Shown here: positions 1 through 6,363 of the stretch, in pieces
Layout: each line of letters starts with the position of its first letter
Position numbering within the stretch: position 1 is the first letter of the stretch
NCBI GenBank assembly: GCA_046757585.1
Contig: JBHHYR010000084.1
Coordinates: 1-15,233 of the forward strand
Length of the DNA stretch: 15,233 bases
Reading direction: 5' to 3'
Origin: JBHHYR01 sp046757585
Lineage (GTDB): Bacteria; Desulfobacterota; Binatia; HRBIN30
Made by a program: the position numbers and the translations under genes
The notes under the pieces: model-generated
Seen by the model: only the letters and a program-made list of their open reading frames with translations
The model's database searches: none
Told to the model about the DNA's origin: nothing

Positions 1-1258
1 GCACCTCGACAAGTCGACTGCCGCGGGCGAGCTGCCGTTGCGTGGTGGCGTCCAGGTCGGAGCCAAACTGCGCGAAAGCAGCCATTTCCCGGTATTGTGC
101 CAGCTCGATCCGCAACGACCCCGCCACCTGCCGCATCGCCTTTACCTGGGCAGCCCCGCCCACGCGCGATACCGAGATCCCGACATTGACGGCAGGCCGC
201 ACACCCGAGAAGAACAAGTCGGTCTCCAGAAATATCTGCCCGTCAGTAATGGAGATCACGTTGGTGGGGATGTACGCCGACACGTCGCCAGCCTGTGTTT
301 CGATGATCGGCAGCGCTGTCAGCGAGCCGCCGCCGCGTTCCTCACTCATCTTCGCGGCGCGCTCCAGCAACCGCGAGTGCAGGTAAAACACGTCACCCGG
401 ATAGGCCTCGCGCCCGGGCGGTCGTCGCAACAGCAGTGAGAGCTGCCGGTAGGCCACCGCCTGTTTGGACAGATCATCGTAGATGACGAGGGCGTGGCGA
501 CCGTGGTCTCGGAAATACTCACCCATGGTGCACCCGGTGTACGCTGCGACGAACTGGAGCGGTGCCGCGTCGGAGGCCGTGGCAGCAACGACGATCGTGT
601 GATCCATGGCCCCGTGGCGGGTCAGCTTGTCCACCACCTGCGCCACAGTGGAGCGCTTCTGTCCGATGGCCACGTAGATGCACGTCACGTCGCCGCCGCG
701 CTGGTTGATGATCGTGTCGAGTGCCACCGCCGTCTTCCCGGTCTGCCGGTCACCGATGATCAGTTCGCGCTGCCCGCGCCCGATCGGGATCATGGCGTCA
801 ATGGCTTTGATCCCCGTTTGCAGGGGTTCCTTCACGGGCTGGCGGGCAACGATGCCGGGCGCCTTGAGTTCGATCCGGCGGGTCTCGGAAGCGTCGATCG
901 GTCCCTTCCCGTCGATCGGCTGGCCGAGACCGTCCACCACACGCCCGAGCAACGCGTCGCCGACGGGGACTTCCGCGATCCGGTTCGTGCGCCGCACTTC
1001 ATCGCCTTCTTTGATCTCGTACGCCTCGCCGAAGATCGCGGCACCAACGTTGTCCTCCTCCAAGTTCAACACCAGGCCGTAAATGTTGTGCGGAAACTCG
1101 AGCAACTCGCCGGCGGCCGCTTGATCGAGCCCATAGATCCGCACGATACCGTCGCCCGCGGACAGCACCCGGCCGGTTTCGCGAACTTCGAGTTCGCGCC
1201 CGTACTCGCTGATCTGGCGTTTGATGATATCGCTGATTTCCGCTGGACGAATATCCAT
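1..1258 (-). CDS. atpA: ATP synthase F1 subunit alpha (3' end cut by window edge)
   Basis: Non-catalytic nucleotide-binding subunit of the F1 head of ATP synthase; it alternates with beta around gamma on the cytoplasmic face of the membrane. The 419 codons present begin MDIRPAEISDIIKRQI, a typical alpha N-terminus. They contain the Walker A motif GDRQTGKT at residues 169-176 (the same numbering as the E. coli protein), the preceding PVKEPLQTGIKAIDAMIPIG block and the downstream FFSGVRPAVNVG...SVSRVGG block. Roughly the last 85 residues lie beyond base 1. The ATG at 1256-1258 follows an AGGAGG about 13 nt upstream and a closer GGAGA, 16 nt after the atpH stop. It is part of the b'-b-delta-alpha cluster; gamma, beta and epsilon would be expected to the left of the window. 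Nothing looks abnormal. Confidence 0.97.
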   Translation of the reverse strand, partial: MDIRPAEISDIIKRQISEYGRELEVRETGRVLSAGDGIVRIYGLDQAAAGELLEFPHNIYGLVLNLEEDNVGAAIFGEAYEIKEGDEVRRTNRIAEVPVGDALLGRVVDGLGQPIDGKGPIDASETRRIELKAPGIVARQPVKEPLQTGIKAIDAMIPIGRGQRELIIGDRQTGKTAVALDTIINQRGGDVTCIYVAIGQKRSTVAQVVDKLTRHGAMDHTIVVAATASDAAPLQFVAAYTGCTMGEYFRDHGRHALVIYDDLSKQAVAYRQLSLLLRRPPGREAYPGDVFYLHSRLLERAAKMSEERGGGSLTALPIIETQAGDVSAYIPTNVISITDGQIFLETDLFFSGVRPAVNVGISVSRVGGAAQVKAMRQVAGSLRIELAQYREMAAFAQFGSDLDATTQRQLARGSRLVEV

Positions 1259-1274
1259 CTTCTCCGGGTTCCTC

Positions 1275-1820
1275 CTACGCTGCGCTCGTGCCGCTGAGTT
1301 GCTTTGCCAGCCGCTCGAGCTGGGTGCGGACACTCCCGTCATAGACCGTCCCGGCGACGTCGACGGCCACCCCGCCGAGCAAGTCCGCATCCACGACCAC
1401 CCGGGCGATGACCTCCTTGCCCGTGCGCTTCGTGAAAGCCGCAATGATCGCGCGTTCCTGTTCGACGTCGAGCGCGCGCGCGCTGTGGATGGTGATGCGG
1501 ACACGGCCCAGTTCGTGGTCGAGCATGCTGTGAAAGTGAGCGGTAATAGCGGGCAACTCCCCGAGTCGCTGGCGATCGGCGAGCAGCTGCACGAAGTGGG
1601 CGAGCAAGCTCGGCAGCGCCAGCTCCTGCGAGACGGTTCGGGCCAGCGTGCTGCGTTGGCTTGGGGAGAGCAGCGGACTGCTCATCGCCGGCCCAACGCT
1701 GGGATCGCGCACCACGGCCGCGAGGGTGCCGAGCAGTTCCGCCGTCGGCTCCAAGGCCTTCCCGTCGCGGGCCAGGGCAAACAACGCTTTCGCGTAACGC
1801 CGCCCGGCGGCGCCGCTCAT
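1275..1820 (-). CDS. atpH: ATP synthase F1 subunit delta
   Basis: Delta links the top of the F1 head to the b/b' peripheral stalk, acting as part of the stator. The protein is 181 residues, close to the usual 175-185. It begins MSGAAGRRYAKALFALA, the RYAxALFxLA pattern of OSCP/delta, and ends with the conserved C-terminal stretch GTVYDGSVRTQLERL. I chose the ATG at 1818-1820 because it overlaps the atpF stop as ATGA and has GGAGG 8 nt upstream. An upstream GTG would add 19 unconserved residues inside atpF. The ATGA junction suggests translational coupling to atpF. Delta is poorly conserved in sequence, so the call rests on the N-terminal motif, length and position between b and alpha. Confidence 0.95.
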   Translation of the reverse strand: MSGAAGRRYAKALFALARDGKALEPTAELLGTLAAVVRDPSVGPAMSSPLLSPSQRSTLARTVSQELALPSLLAHFVQLLADRQRLGELPAITAHFHSMLDHELGRVRITIHSARALDVEQERAIIAAFTKRTGKEVIARVVVDADLLGGVAVDVAGTVYDGSVRTQLERLAKQLSGTSAA

Positions 1821-2374
1821 CGCATGACCTCCTCGAGGAAGTCGGCGACGAGCCGACGCTGGTGGGCGTCCGACCACTGCACGCGCGCCTGTTCCTGCGC
1901 GCGGGCCACGGCCTGGCGCACAAGTTCCGCCCGCAGCTGCTGTTGGGTGCGGCGCACTTCGTAGGCAGCTGCCCGTTCGGCATCCTTCCGGATCGCCTCG
2001 GCCCTCTTGTGCGCCGCGGCCAGGACGCGATCGCGCTCCCGTTGTGCGTCCTGTTGTGCTTGCGCGCGCCGCTCGGCGATCGTCTCATCCAGCTGCGCCA
2101 GACGCCCGTTCCACTCGGCGAGCAATTGCGCGGCCGCGGCCTTGGCGGCGGCCGCCTCTTCGAGGGCGTTGATCACCCTCCCGCGCCGATCCCGGACCCA
2201 GTCGCGAACCGGGGGCAGGACAAACCGCGCCAGGATCCACGCGAACAGGGCGAGGTTGATGGTCGAGAACACCAGCGTCCCGACGGGGATGCCACCGCCG
2301 TGCGCGGCCGGGCCTTCACTGGCCGTCGCCACGCGGGCAGCAAAGAGCACCGCAACAGCTGCGCCGCAAATCAT
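1817..2374 (-). CDS. atpF: ATP synthase F0 subunit b
   Basis: One of two b-type subunits forming the peripheral stalk that holds F1 against F0. The product is 185 residues. A short hydrophobic N-terminal segment (about residues 1-18, MICGAAVAVLFAARVATA) looks like a signal peptide or extra membrane segment. A second hydrophobic stretch follows at about 31-54 (VGTLVFSTINLALFAWILARFVLPP), and the rest is Ala/Glu/Arg/Gln-rich amphipathic helix typical of the b coiled coil. The start at 2372-2374 overlaps the atpF' stop as ATGA and the stop overlaps atpH the same way, so translation of b', b and delta is probably coupled. GGGGAAA lies about 10 nt upstream. The extra N-terminal segment is, from memory, common in deltaproteobacterial b subunits. 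A much longer open frame extends upstream but is antisense-free shadow inside atpF' and is not used. Confidence 0.93.
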   Translation of the reverse strand: MICGAAVAVLFAARVATASEGPAAHGGGIPVGTLVFSTINLALFAWILARFVLPPVRDWVRDRRGRVINALEEAAAAKAAAAQLLAEWNGRLAQLDETIAERRAQAQQDAQRERDRVLAAAHKRAEAIRKDAERAAAYEVRRTQQQLRAELVRQAVARAQEQARVQWSDAHQRRLVADFLEEVMR

Positions 2375-2805
2375 GAAGATTGTTTCCCCATGACCTGTCC
2401 AAGCATGCGCGCGGCCAGCGCGTCGGCGGCCGACGCCACTGCGGGCCGAACCGCGTCCAGTTCGCGCGCCAGGCTGGCGCGTAGCTGCATGAGTTGGGCG
2501 CTCGCCTGGTCGCGCACCTGGGACAGGAGCTCGCGTTCGGCGTTCTGCGTTGCAGCGCGGGCGGCTTCCATTTCCGCGCTCAAGGCGAGGCGCACCTCGT
2601 GGAGGCGGCGCTCGCACGCCGCTTGGGACTGCTCCGCTGTCGCGCGCGCCGCCGCTGCCGCGCGGCGTGTGCCCACCGTGCGTGCCTGGCGCTCCTCGAG
2701 GACCTGGAGCACCGGATCAAAGAGCAACCGCTTCAGGCCGAACCACAGGACGAGGAACGAAAAGATCTGGATGACGAAAGAAATATCCGGTGGAAAAGTC
2801 AGCAT
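2371..2805 (-). CDS. atpF': ATP synthase F0 subunit b' (second b-type subunit)
   Basis: Second peripheral-stalk subunit, expected to pair with b as a heterodimer. The protein is 144 residues: an N-terminal membrane helix at about 8-28 (ISFVIQIFSFLVLWFGLKRLL), the FDPVLQVLEERQARTVG stretch that marks the start of the b-type stalk, then a long Ala/Arg/Glu-rich coiled coil to the C-terminus. The ATG at 2803-2805 has only a weak GAAGAG upstream. The gene is first in the ATP synthase part of the operon, 133 bp after the bactofilin stop; I see no convincing terminator in that gap and only an AT-rich patch (about 2818-2835) that could be a weak promoter. Adjacent b' and b genes are known in cyanobacteria, alphaproteobacteria and several deltaproteobacteria. 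Confidence 0.92.
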   Translation of the reverse strand: MLTFPPDISFVIQIFSFLVLWFGLKRLLFDPVLQVLEERQARTVGTRRAAAAARATAEQSQAACERRLHEVRLALSAEMEAARAATQNAERELLSQVRDQASAQLMQLRASLARELDAVRPAVASAADALAARMLGQVMGKQSS

Positions 2806-2938
2806 GCGCTCTTCATCTATTCAGTTATTATTGTGACGAGGCACAACGGCCAGCGCCTGCTTGAAGGCGCGGCACAGTTGTGCACGCTGCCGGAGTACAA
2901 ACCGGGGAACGGTTTTGCCAGTTATCGAGGCCGGTCGT

Positions 2939-3463
2939 CTACTTGGCGGCCTCCGATGGCATCATGACGCTGGTGGTGTTGCTCCGTTCCTCCTTGGGGA
3001 AAAAGGTGACCTTTTTGTCCGCCTTGTCGGCCCGGCTCTCGGCCCGCCCACCCATCGAACAGTGCCCTTCGAACACGACGCCTTCGTGAATGACGAGGCT
3101 CGGGGTGTTGATGTTGCCAGTGAGCTTCGCCGGTTCGCGCAGCTCGACCTGTTTGCGCGCCGTCACATCCCCGGTTACTTTGCCCTTGACAATGACAGTT
3201 TGTGCGTTGATCTGGGCGTTGAGGACGGCGCTCTCGCCAACGATCACCGCCTGTTGGGCCTGAATCTCCCCGTCGACGTCCCCGTCGATCTTCACACTGC
3301 CCTCGAACTGCAGTTTTCCCTCGATGCGACTCCCCTTGCCAAGGTGTGCCTGGACGGGCTCGTCGTTTCTCGCACGCGGCATCGGGCGTTCGGCGACGTT
3401 TGCCATTGGCGCTCGTACCTCCTCAGGGCGCTGCCCTCGCTCGTCTTTTCCGAATAAGGCCAT
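2939..3463 (-). CDS. Bactofilin family cytoskeletal protein
   Basis: Bactofilins are small bacterial cytoskeletal proteins that polymerise without nucleotide and scaffold cell-shape, polarity or chromosome-segregation factors. The 174-residue product has a disordered charged N-terminus (about 1-36), a central beta-helical core (about 37-140) with the repeated hydrophobic/Gly pattern seen in GKGSRIEGKLQFEGSVKIDG, VDGEIQAQQAVIVGE and VIVKGKVTGDV, and a short polar tail. No transmembrane segment is visible. The ATG at 3461-3463 is preceded by GGGGGA at good spacing. A strong promoter lies just upstream (3499-3527). It sits between parAB and the ATP synthase genes. In Myxococcus bactofilins are known to interact with ParAB and parS, so a link to chromosome segregation here is a reasonable inference but not shown by the sequence. 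Confidence 0.94.
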   Translation of the reverse strand: MALFGKDERGQRPEEVRAPMANVAERPMPRARNDEPVQAHLGKGSRIEGKLQFEGSVKIDGDVDGEIQAQQAVIVGESAVLNAQINAQTVIVKGKVTGDVTARKQVELREPAKLTGNINTPSLVIHEGVVFEGHCSMGGRAESRADKADKKVTFFPKEERSNTTSVMMPSEAAK

Positions 3464-3498
3464 GCTCGTCCCCCGTCGTGGTGGAATAGGGCCGGCCC

Positions 3499-3527
3499 CC
3501 TATACCATCCCGATTTCGGGTTGTCAA
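3499..3527 (-). promoter_or_regulatory. Predicted sigma70 promoter of the bactofilin gene
   Basis: On the minus strand there is a perfect -35 TTGACA (3522-3527), a 17-nt spacer (3505-3521) and a -10 TATAGG (3499-3504, 4/6). The start of transcription would fall about 30 nt before the bactofilin ATG. The spacer holds a short inverted repeat, CCCGA/TCGGG (3509-3520), which could be a protein-binding site or chance. Confidence 0.65.
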
Positions 3528-3566
3528 AACCGTGGTGCCGCATGTGTCACCGGCACGTCCACCTTC

Positions 3567-3672
3567 CCGCACTCCCCACAGCCTGCCGCCGCGAACGCGT
3601 GGGGGAAATCCATGCGCGTGCGCCGCCAGGGACCCGCACCCCAACTGGACGCCCGCGTGCGCGGGCATGACG
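3567..3672. repeat. REP-like intergenic repeat, copy A
   Basis: About 106 bp that aligns with 3947-4062 in the same orientation. Both copies start CCGCACTC. Each then has a hairpin around a Cs-GCGAA-GCGTGGGG core, a GTGCGCCGCCA segment, the word GCACCCCA.CTGGA, and finally the perfect inverted repeat GCCCGCG-TG-CGCGGGC followed by ATGACG (here 3651-3672). The terminal hairpin word is of a type found in many copies in some proteobacterial genomes. It is non-coding; open frames across it are not genes. Confidence 0.75.
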
Positions 3673-3718
3673 GATTTGCCGAAGACCTGGAACAGGAGAC
3701 GGCAATCCGGAACGCAAA

Positions 3719-3783
3719 CTCCTCACCAAGGGGAGACGGGGAGGGATGTTCCTTTCCCCCAGGGAGAGGACCAGGGTGAGGGG
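3719..3783. repeat. GGGGAGA-type hairpin repeat, copy 1
   Basis: A short GC-rich element containing CACCAAGGGGAGAC (about 3724-3736) and a near-perfect inverted repeat at 3751-3769 (CCTTTCCC/GGGAGAGG around CCA), ending AGGGTGAGGGG. The CCCTCACCCT...CTCTCCC wording read on the other strand resembles abundant intergenic repeats of proteobacterial genomes. It shares CAAGGGGAGA with the second copy at 3880-3900. No coding evidence. Confidence 0.55.
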
Positions 3784-3856
3784 ATAAGATGTCCGCGCAG
3801 CCCCGCAGAGAGTTTCTGATCCCCTGACGCCGAGCCCCAAACCCCTACATCTGCAC

Positions 3857-3913
3857 ATGACCCCTCTTCCCTCTTCCTTTCTCCCCTTGCCAAGGGGAGA
3901 CACAGAGGGGTGG
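3857..3913. repeat. GGGGAGA-type hairpin repeat, copy 2
   Basis: Contains a perfect inverted repeat at 3880-3900 with 10-bp arms TCTCCCCTTG and CAAGGGGAGA around a single C, inside a pyrimidine-rich then purine-rich stretch. It shares the CCAAGGGGAGAC word with the first copy (3726-3736). It could act as a bidirectional hairpin in RNA but lacks a T-tract, so I do not call it a terminator. Confidence 0.55.
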
Positions 3914-3946
3914 AGATTTGAATGCGGCCTGCCACCTCCCTCATTG

Positions 3947-4062
3947 CCGCACTCTTCAAAAGCTTGCCCCCGCGAAAGCGTGGGGAGGGAATCCGTGGGC
4001 GGGCCGGCGTGCGCCGCCACAGCTCGCACCCCACCTGGATGCCCGCGTGCGCGGGCATGACG
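3947..4062. repeat. REP-like intergenic repeat, copy B
   Basis: Second, slightly longer copy of the unit at 3567-3672, same orientation. Its first hairpin (CCCCCGCGAAAGCGTGGGG, about 3966-3984) folds on a GAAA loop. Its terminal inverted repeat at 4039-4058 has 9-bp arms ATGCCCGCG and CGCGGGCAT around TG. Differences between copies fall mainly in the middle, while both hairpins are preserved, which suggests the structures matter or are the mobile unit. Confidence 0.75.
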
Positions 4063-4244
4063 AGCATTCATCACGCGAGACCGCTCAGCCGGCAAAGACG
4101 GGAGTGGCAAGGCAGGGCCGTGGTTTAGGTCGTCAGGAAATCAGCATGAGTCGCGCGAGCGTTCGCGAACATGGCCGCGCGGCAGCCAAGACATACCTCA
4201 TCCGGTAACAACGTCCCCAATCGCCGCGTGCACCGGCGATGGCT

Positions 4245-4538
4245 TCAAGCAACAAGACCACCGCCGGGGCGGGAAACTCGCGGCCGCCCGGAGCGCTGGC
4301 GTTCCTCCAGACCCGGCACGCGTTGCTCGAAGAAACGCCGCCGCCACTGACTCACTACGTCGCGCCCCACATCAAGTCGGCTGGCGATCGCGTCGTTCCC
4401 GAGGCCCTCGGCGGCAAGGAGAATCAACTTGGCACGCACCACGCTATAATATGGCAACGTATATTTGCGGGCGCGCTCCGTCAGAATCTGCCGCTCCTTG
4501 CGGGTCAACATAATGCGGAAAGGGCTCTGTCTGGGCAT
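4245..4538 (-). pseudogene. IS630-family transposase, N-terminal HTH remnant
   Basis: The 97-residue open frame MPRQSPFRIMLTRKERQILT... carries the helix-turn-helix region that opens IS630-type transposases: TLPYYSVVRAKLILLAAEGL, then GNDAIASRLDVGRDVVSQWRRRFF, then GLEERQRSGRPR. The frame breaks just after GRPR. One frame over, the strand reads EFPAPAVVLLLEAIAG, which resembles the FPPxVVxxVKALA continuation of these transposases, so a frameshift near 4280 is likely. That frame closes at 4133. The DDE catalytic domain (roughly another 230 residues) is absent. ATG 4536-4538 has GAGGTGG upstream and a promoter-like sequence lies at 4591-4619, so a short DNA-binding protein could still be made. 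Flanking terminal repeats were not recognised. Confidence 0.7.
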
Positions 4539-4611
4539 ACGGTCCACCTCAGGTCGGCGGGTCACTTACTGGGCCAGCCGGATTTATGCAAATATAATAC
4601 GCTGCCATATT
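4448..4611. repeat. Imperfect inverted repeat (arms 4448-4468 and 4588-4611)
   Basis: The right arm read on the plus strand begins GCAAATATAATACGCTGCC (4588-4606) and continues ATATT. The left arm read on the minus strand begins GCAAATATACGTTGCC and continues ATATT. They match at 20 of 21 aligned positions with one 3-nt gap. The left arm encodes KYTLPY of the transposase remnant; the right arm overlaps the predicted -10 of its promoter. Read in the matching frame, the right arm also gives KYNTLPY, differing by one inserted codon and one synonymous change. Confidence 0.6.
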
Positions 4612-4619
4612 TATTCCAA
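4591..4619 (-). promoter_or_regulatory. Predicted sigma70 promoter of the transposase remnant
   Basis: On the minus strand -35 TTGGAA (4614-4619, 4/6), a 17-nt spacer, and -10 TATATT (4591-4596, 5/6), in an AT-rich patch about 50 nt upstream of the ATG at 4538. It lies just after the parB stop. It could be the insertion element's own promoter; alternatively the AT-rich patch is only an inverted-repeat remnant. Confidence 0.45.
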
Positions 4620-4626
4620 AGGAGGC

Positions 4627-5463
4627 TCACTGCACGCTCAGTCGATCCACGAGGCCGTTCAATTCCTCCAACGAATAGTACTCGATCTCGATCTTGCCAC
4701 GGCCGGGCTGGCGGCTGCGGATATGGACGCGGGCGCCCAGCAACTCGGTGAGTTTTTGCGCGACGGCGAGCTGGTCCACGTCGGCGGGCGGCCGAGACTC
4801 TTTTTGGGCCAGTCGTTCGGTGTCTCGAACCGTGAGACGGCGGCTGACAACTTCCCGGGCGAGGCGCACCTTGGTCGCATCGGAACCCGCGCCCGCCAGG
4901 GCGCGCGCATGGCCGGCCGAGAGCGTGCCATGTTCGATATCCGTTTGGATCTCCCGCGGCAGCTGCAACAGCCGCAACGTGTTCGCAATCGTCGACCGGT
5001 CCTTCCCGACCCGGGTGGCGATTGCCTCTTGGGTGAGCTTGAACTCGTCGATCAAGCGGCGGTAGGCCCGAGCTTCTTCGAGCGGATTGAGGTCTTCACG
5101 TTGGATGTTTTCGATCAGCGCCACTTCGAGCATTTCGCCGTCGGTGGCGTCGCGCACGGTCACGGGAATGTGTTCCATGCCGAGGCGCTGCGCGGCGCGC
5201 AAGCGACGTTCGCCGGCGATCAATTCGAAGCCCGCCTTGGTCCGGCGGACGATCAGCGGCTGCAGCATGCCCTTTTGCCGGATCGATTCCGCCAGCTCCT
5301 CGATGCTCTCCTCGGGAAACGTTCGCCGTGGCTGCAGCCGGTTGGGTACGATCGCCGCAACCGGTACCAGCGCGGTGGTCGCCTGCGCCTCCGGTGATTC
5401 GGCTGCAGGGATCAACGCGCCGAGCCCTCGGCCCAGCGCGCGGCGTTTTGCGGTCCGTTCCAT
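4627..5463 (-). CDS. parB: Chromosome-partitioning protein ParB (CTPase, parS binding)
   Basis: ParB binds parS, uses CTP to form a sliding clamp and spreads around the origin so that ParA can segregate it. The product is 278 residues. Visible elements are the N-terminal ParA-stimulating motif GRGLGALIP (11-19), the box P.RLQPRRTF (40-49), the CTP-binding GERR motif (84-87), ENIQRED (118-124), a helix-turn-helix at about 145-165 (TQEAIATRVGKDRSTIANTLRLL), and a C-terminal dimerisation segment. I chose ATG 5461-5463 because AGGAGG lies just upstream and it gives the usual short N-terminus; an ATG at 5496 would add 11 residues. It follows parA by 38 bp, and two parS-like sites lie nearby (6348-6363, 8902-8917). 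Confidence 0.97.
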   Translation of the reverse strand: MERTAKRRALGRGLGALIPAAESPEAQATTALVPVAAIVPNRLQPRRTFPEESIEELAESIRQKGMLQPLIVRRTKAGFELIAGERRLRAAQRLGMEHIPVTVRDATDGEMLEVALIENIQREDLNPLEEARAYRRLIDEFKLTQEAIATRVGKDRSTIANTLRLLQLPREIQTDIEHGTLSAGHARALAGAGSDATKVRLAREVVSRRLTVRDTERLAQKESRPPADVDQLAVAQKLTELLGARVHIRSRQPGRGKIEIEYYSLEELNGLVDRLSVQ

Positions 5464-5501
5464 CACTCCTCCTAATCCTCGCCCCACCTTCCGCATCCTA
5501 C

Positions 5502-6278
5502 TCAGTCTGGCGCCGGGCCGTTCTTGCCGAGGAGCTCGTGCGCGAGGGCCTGATACGCGGCCGCCCCCCGCGAGGTGGGGTCGTAGACGACGGCGGGCAG
5601 ACCGTGGCTTGGTGATTCACTCAGGCGCACGTTTCTCGGGATAACGGTTCGGAACACCTCCCGCGGAAAGTGCTGCTGCACTTCCTCGACGACCTGGTGG
5701 CACAAGCTGTTGCGCGTATCGAACATGGTCAACAGGAGACCTTCAATGACCAGTGCCGGGTTGAGCCGTTGGCGGACCAGGTCGACCGTGGCCAGCAGGG
5801 CGCTCAGACCTTCGAGCGCATAGTATTCACACTGCAGGGGCACCAGCACCGAGGTGGCCGCTGTCAGCCCATTGATCGTCAGCAAGCCGAGCGACGGCGG
5901 GCAGTCGATGATGAGGTAGTCATAGGCGTCGCGGACACTTCGCAGCGCCTCGGTAAGTCGATACTCACGCGCGAGCAGCGGCACCAGTTCGATCTCCGCG
6001 CCGATCAGATCCCGGGTGGAGGGAAGAACACTCAGCAGCTCGACCGCCGCTGTCCGAATGGCCGCGGTGGCCGGGTGTTGGCCAACGATGACCTCGTATG
6101 CCGTCGGCAATCCATCCTGCGTGGATACCCCGGCACCGCTCGTGGCGCTGGCCTGCGGATCGATATCGACCAGCAGAGTCGAGTGGTGGGCAAGACTCAG
6201 GCAGGCGGATAAATTGACCGCCGTGGTGGTCTTGCCAACCCCTCCCTTCTGATTTGCCACACAGATAACGCGCCCCAC
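5502..6278 (-). CDS. parA: Chromosome-partitioning ATPase ParA (Soj)
   Basis: Walker-type ATPase that binds nucleoid DNA and moves ParB-parS complexes. The 258-residue product has the deviant Walker A KGGVGKTT (11-18), the following VNLSACLSL, the switch-I-like DIDPQASAT, Walker B YLIIDCPPSLG and the late TVIPRNVRLSESPSHG block, all typical of chromosomal Soj proteins. I chose the GTG at 6276-6278 because it gives the usual MGRVICVANQKGG start and has AGGGTG 9 nt upstream. An in-frame GTG at 6288-6290 adds four residues but has no sensible ribosome binding site. It lies 73 bp after rsmG and 38 bp before parB, in the same operon direction. Confidence 0.96.
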   Translation of the reverse strand: MGRVICVANQKGGVGKTTTAVNLSACLSLAHHSTLLVDIDPQASATSGAGVSTQDGLPTAYEVIVGQHPATAAIRTAAVELLSVLPSTRDLIGAEIELVPLLAREYRLTEALRSVRDAYDYLIIDCPPSLGLLTINGLTAATSVLVPLQCEYYALEGLSALLATVDLVRQRLNPALVIEGLLLTMFDTRNSLCHQVVEEVQQHFPREVFRTVIPRNVRLSESPSHGLPAVVYDPTSRGAAAYQALAHELLGKNGPAPD

Positions 6279-6347
6279 CGCCCCGTACACCCTGACTGCA
6301 GGAATGTTGTTCCTCGCCCCCTACCACATCCGCCGGGCCGAAGGAAG

Positions 6348-6363
6348 TGTTTCACGTGGAACG
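6348..6363. promoter_or_regulatory. parS site 1 (ParB binding), spanning the rsmG stop
   Basis: TGTTTCACGTGGAACG matches the bacterial parS consensus TGTTTCACGTGAAACA at 14 of 16 positions, including the full TTTCACGTG core. It sits at the rsmG/parA junction, close to the parB gene whose product should bind it. The TGA stop of rsmG (6352-6354) is inside the site. Confidence 0.85.

Noticed and set aside
494..1297. Long plus-strand open frames opposite atpA, and many similar ones opposite mnmG, mnmE, yidC, jag and parAB
   Set aside because: They are antisense to genes with clear family motifs, show no motifs or consistent ribosome binding sites, and are expected in GC-rich DNA.
3880..3900. Perfect 10-bp inverted repeat as a terminator
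   Set aside because: Strong hairpin but no run of T on either strand, and it belongs to a repeated element rather than a gene end.
3547..4110. Overlapping open frames on both strands across the repeat region
   Set aside because: They run through REP-like repeats and hairpins, and translate to repeat-derived phrases such as MPAHAGIQ that recur in unrelated genomes.
3464..4626. CRISPR array
   Set aside because: The repeats are two copies with ~275 bp between them and internal hairpins, with no regular spacers and no cas genes.
6300..6314. Small inverted repeat AGGAA-TGTTG-TTCCT before parA
   Set aside because: Five-base arms are too short to separate from chance, and no promoter overlaps it.
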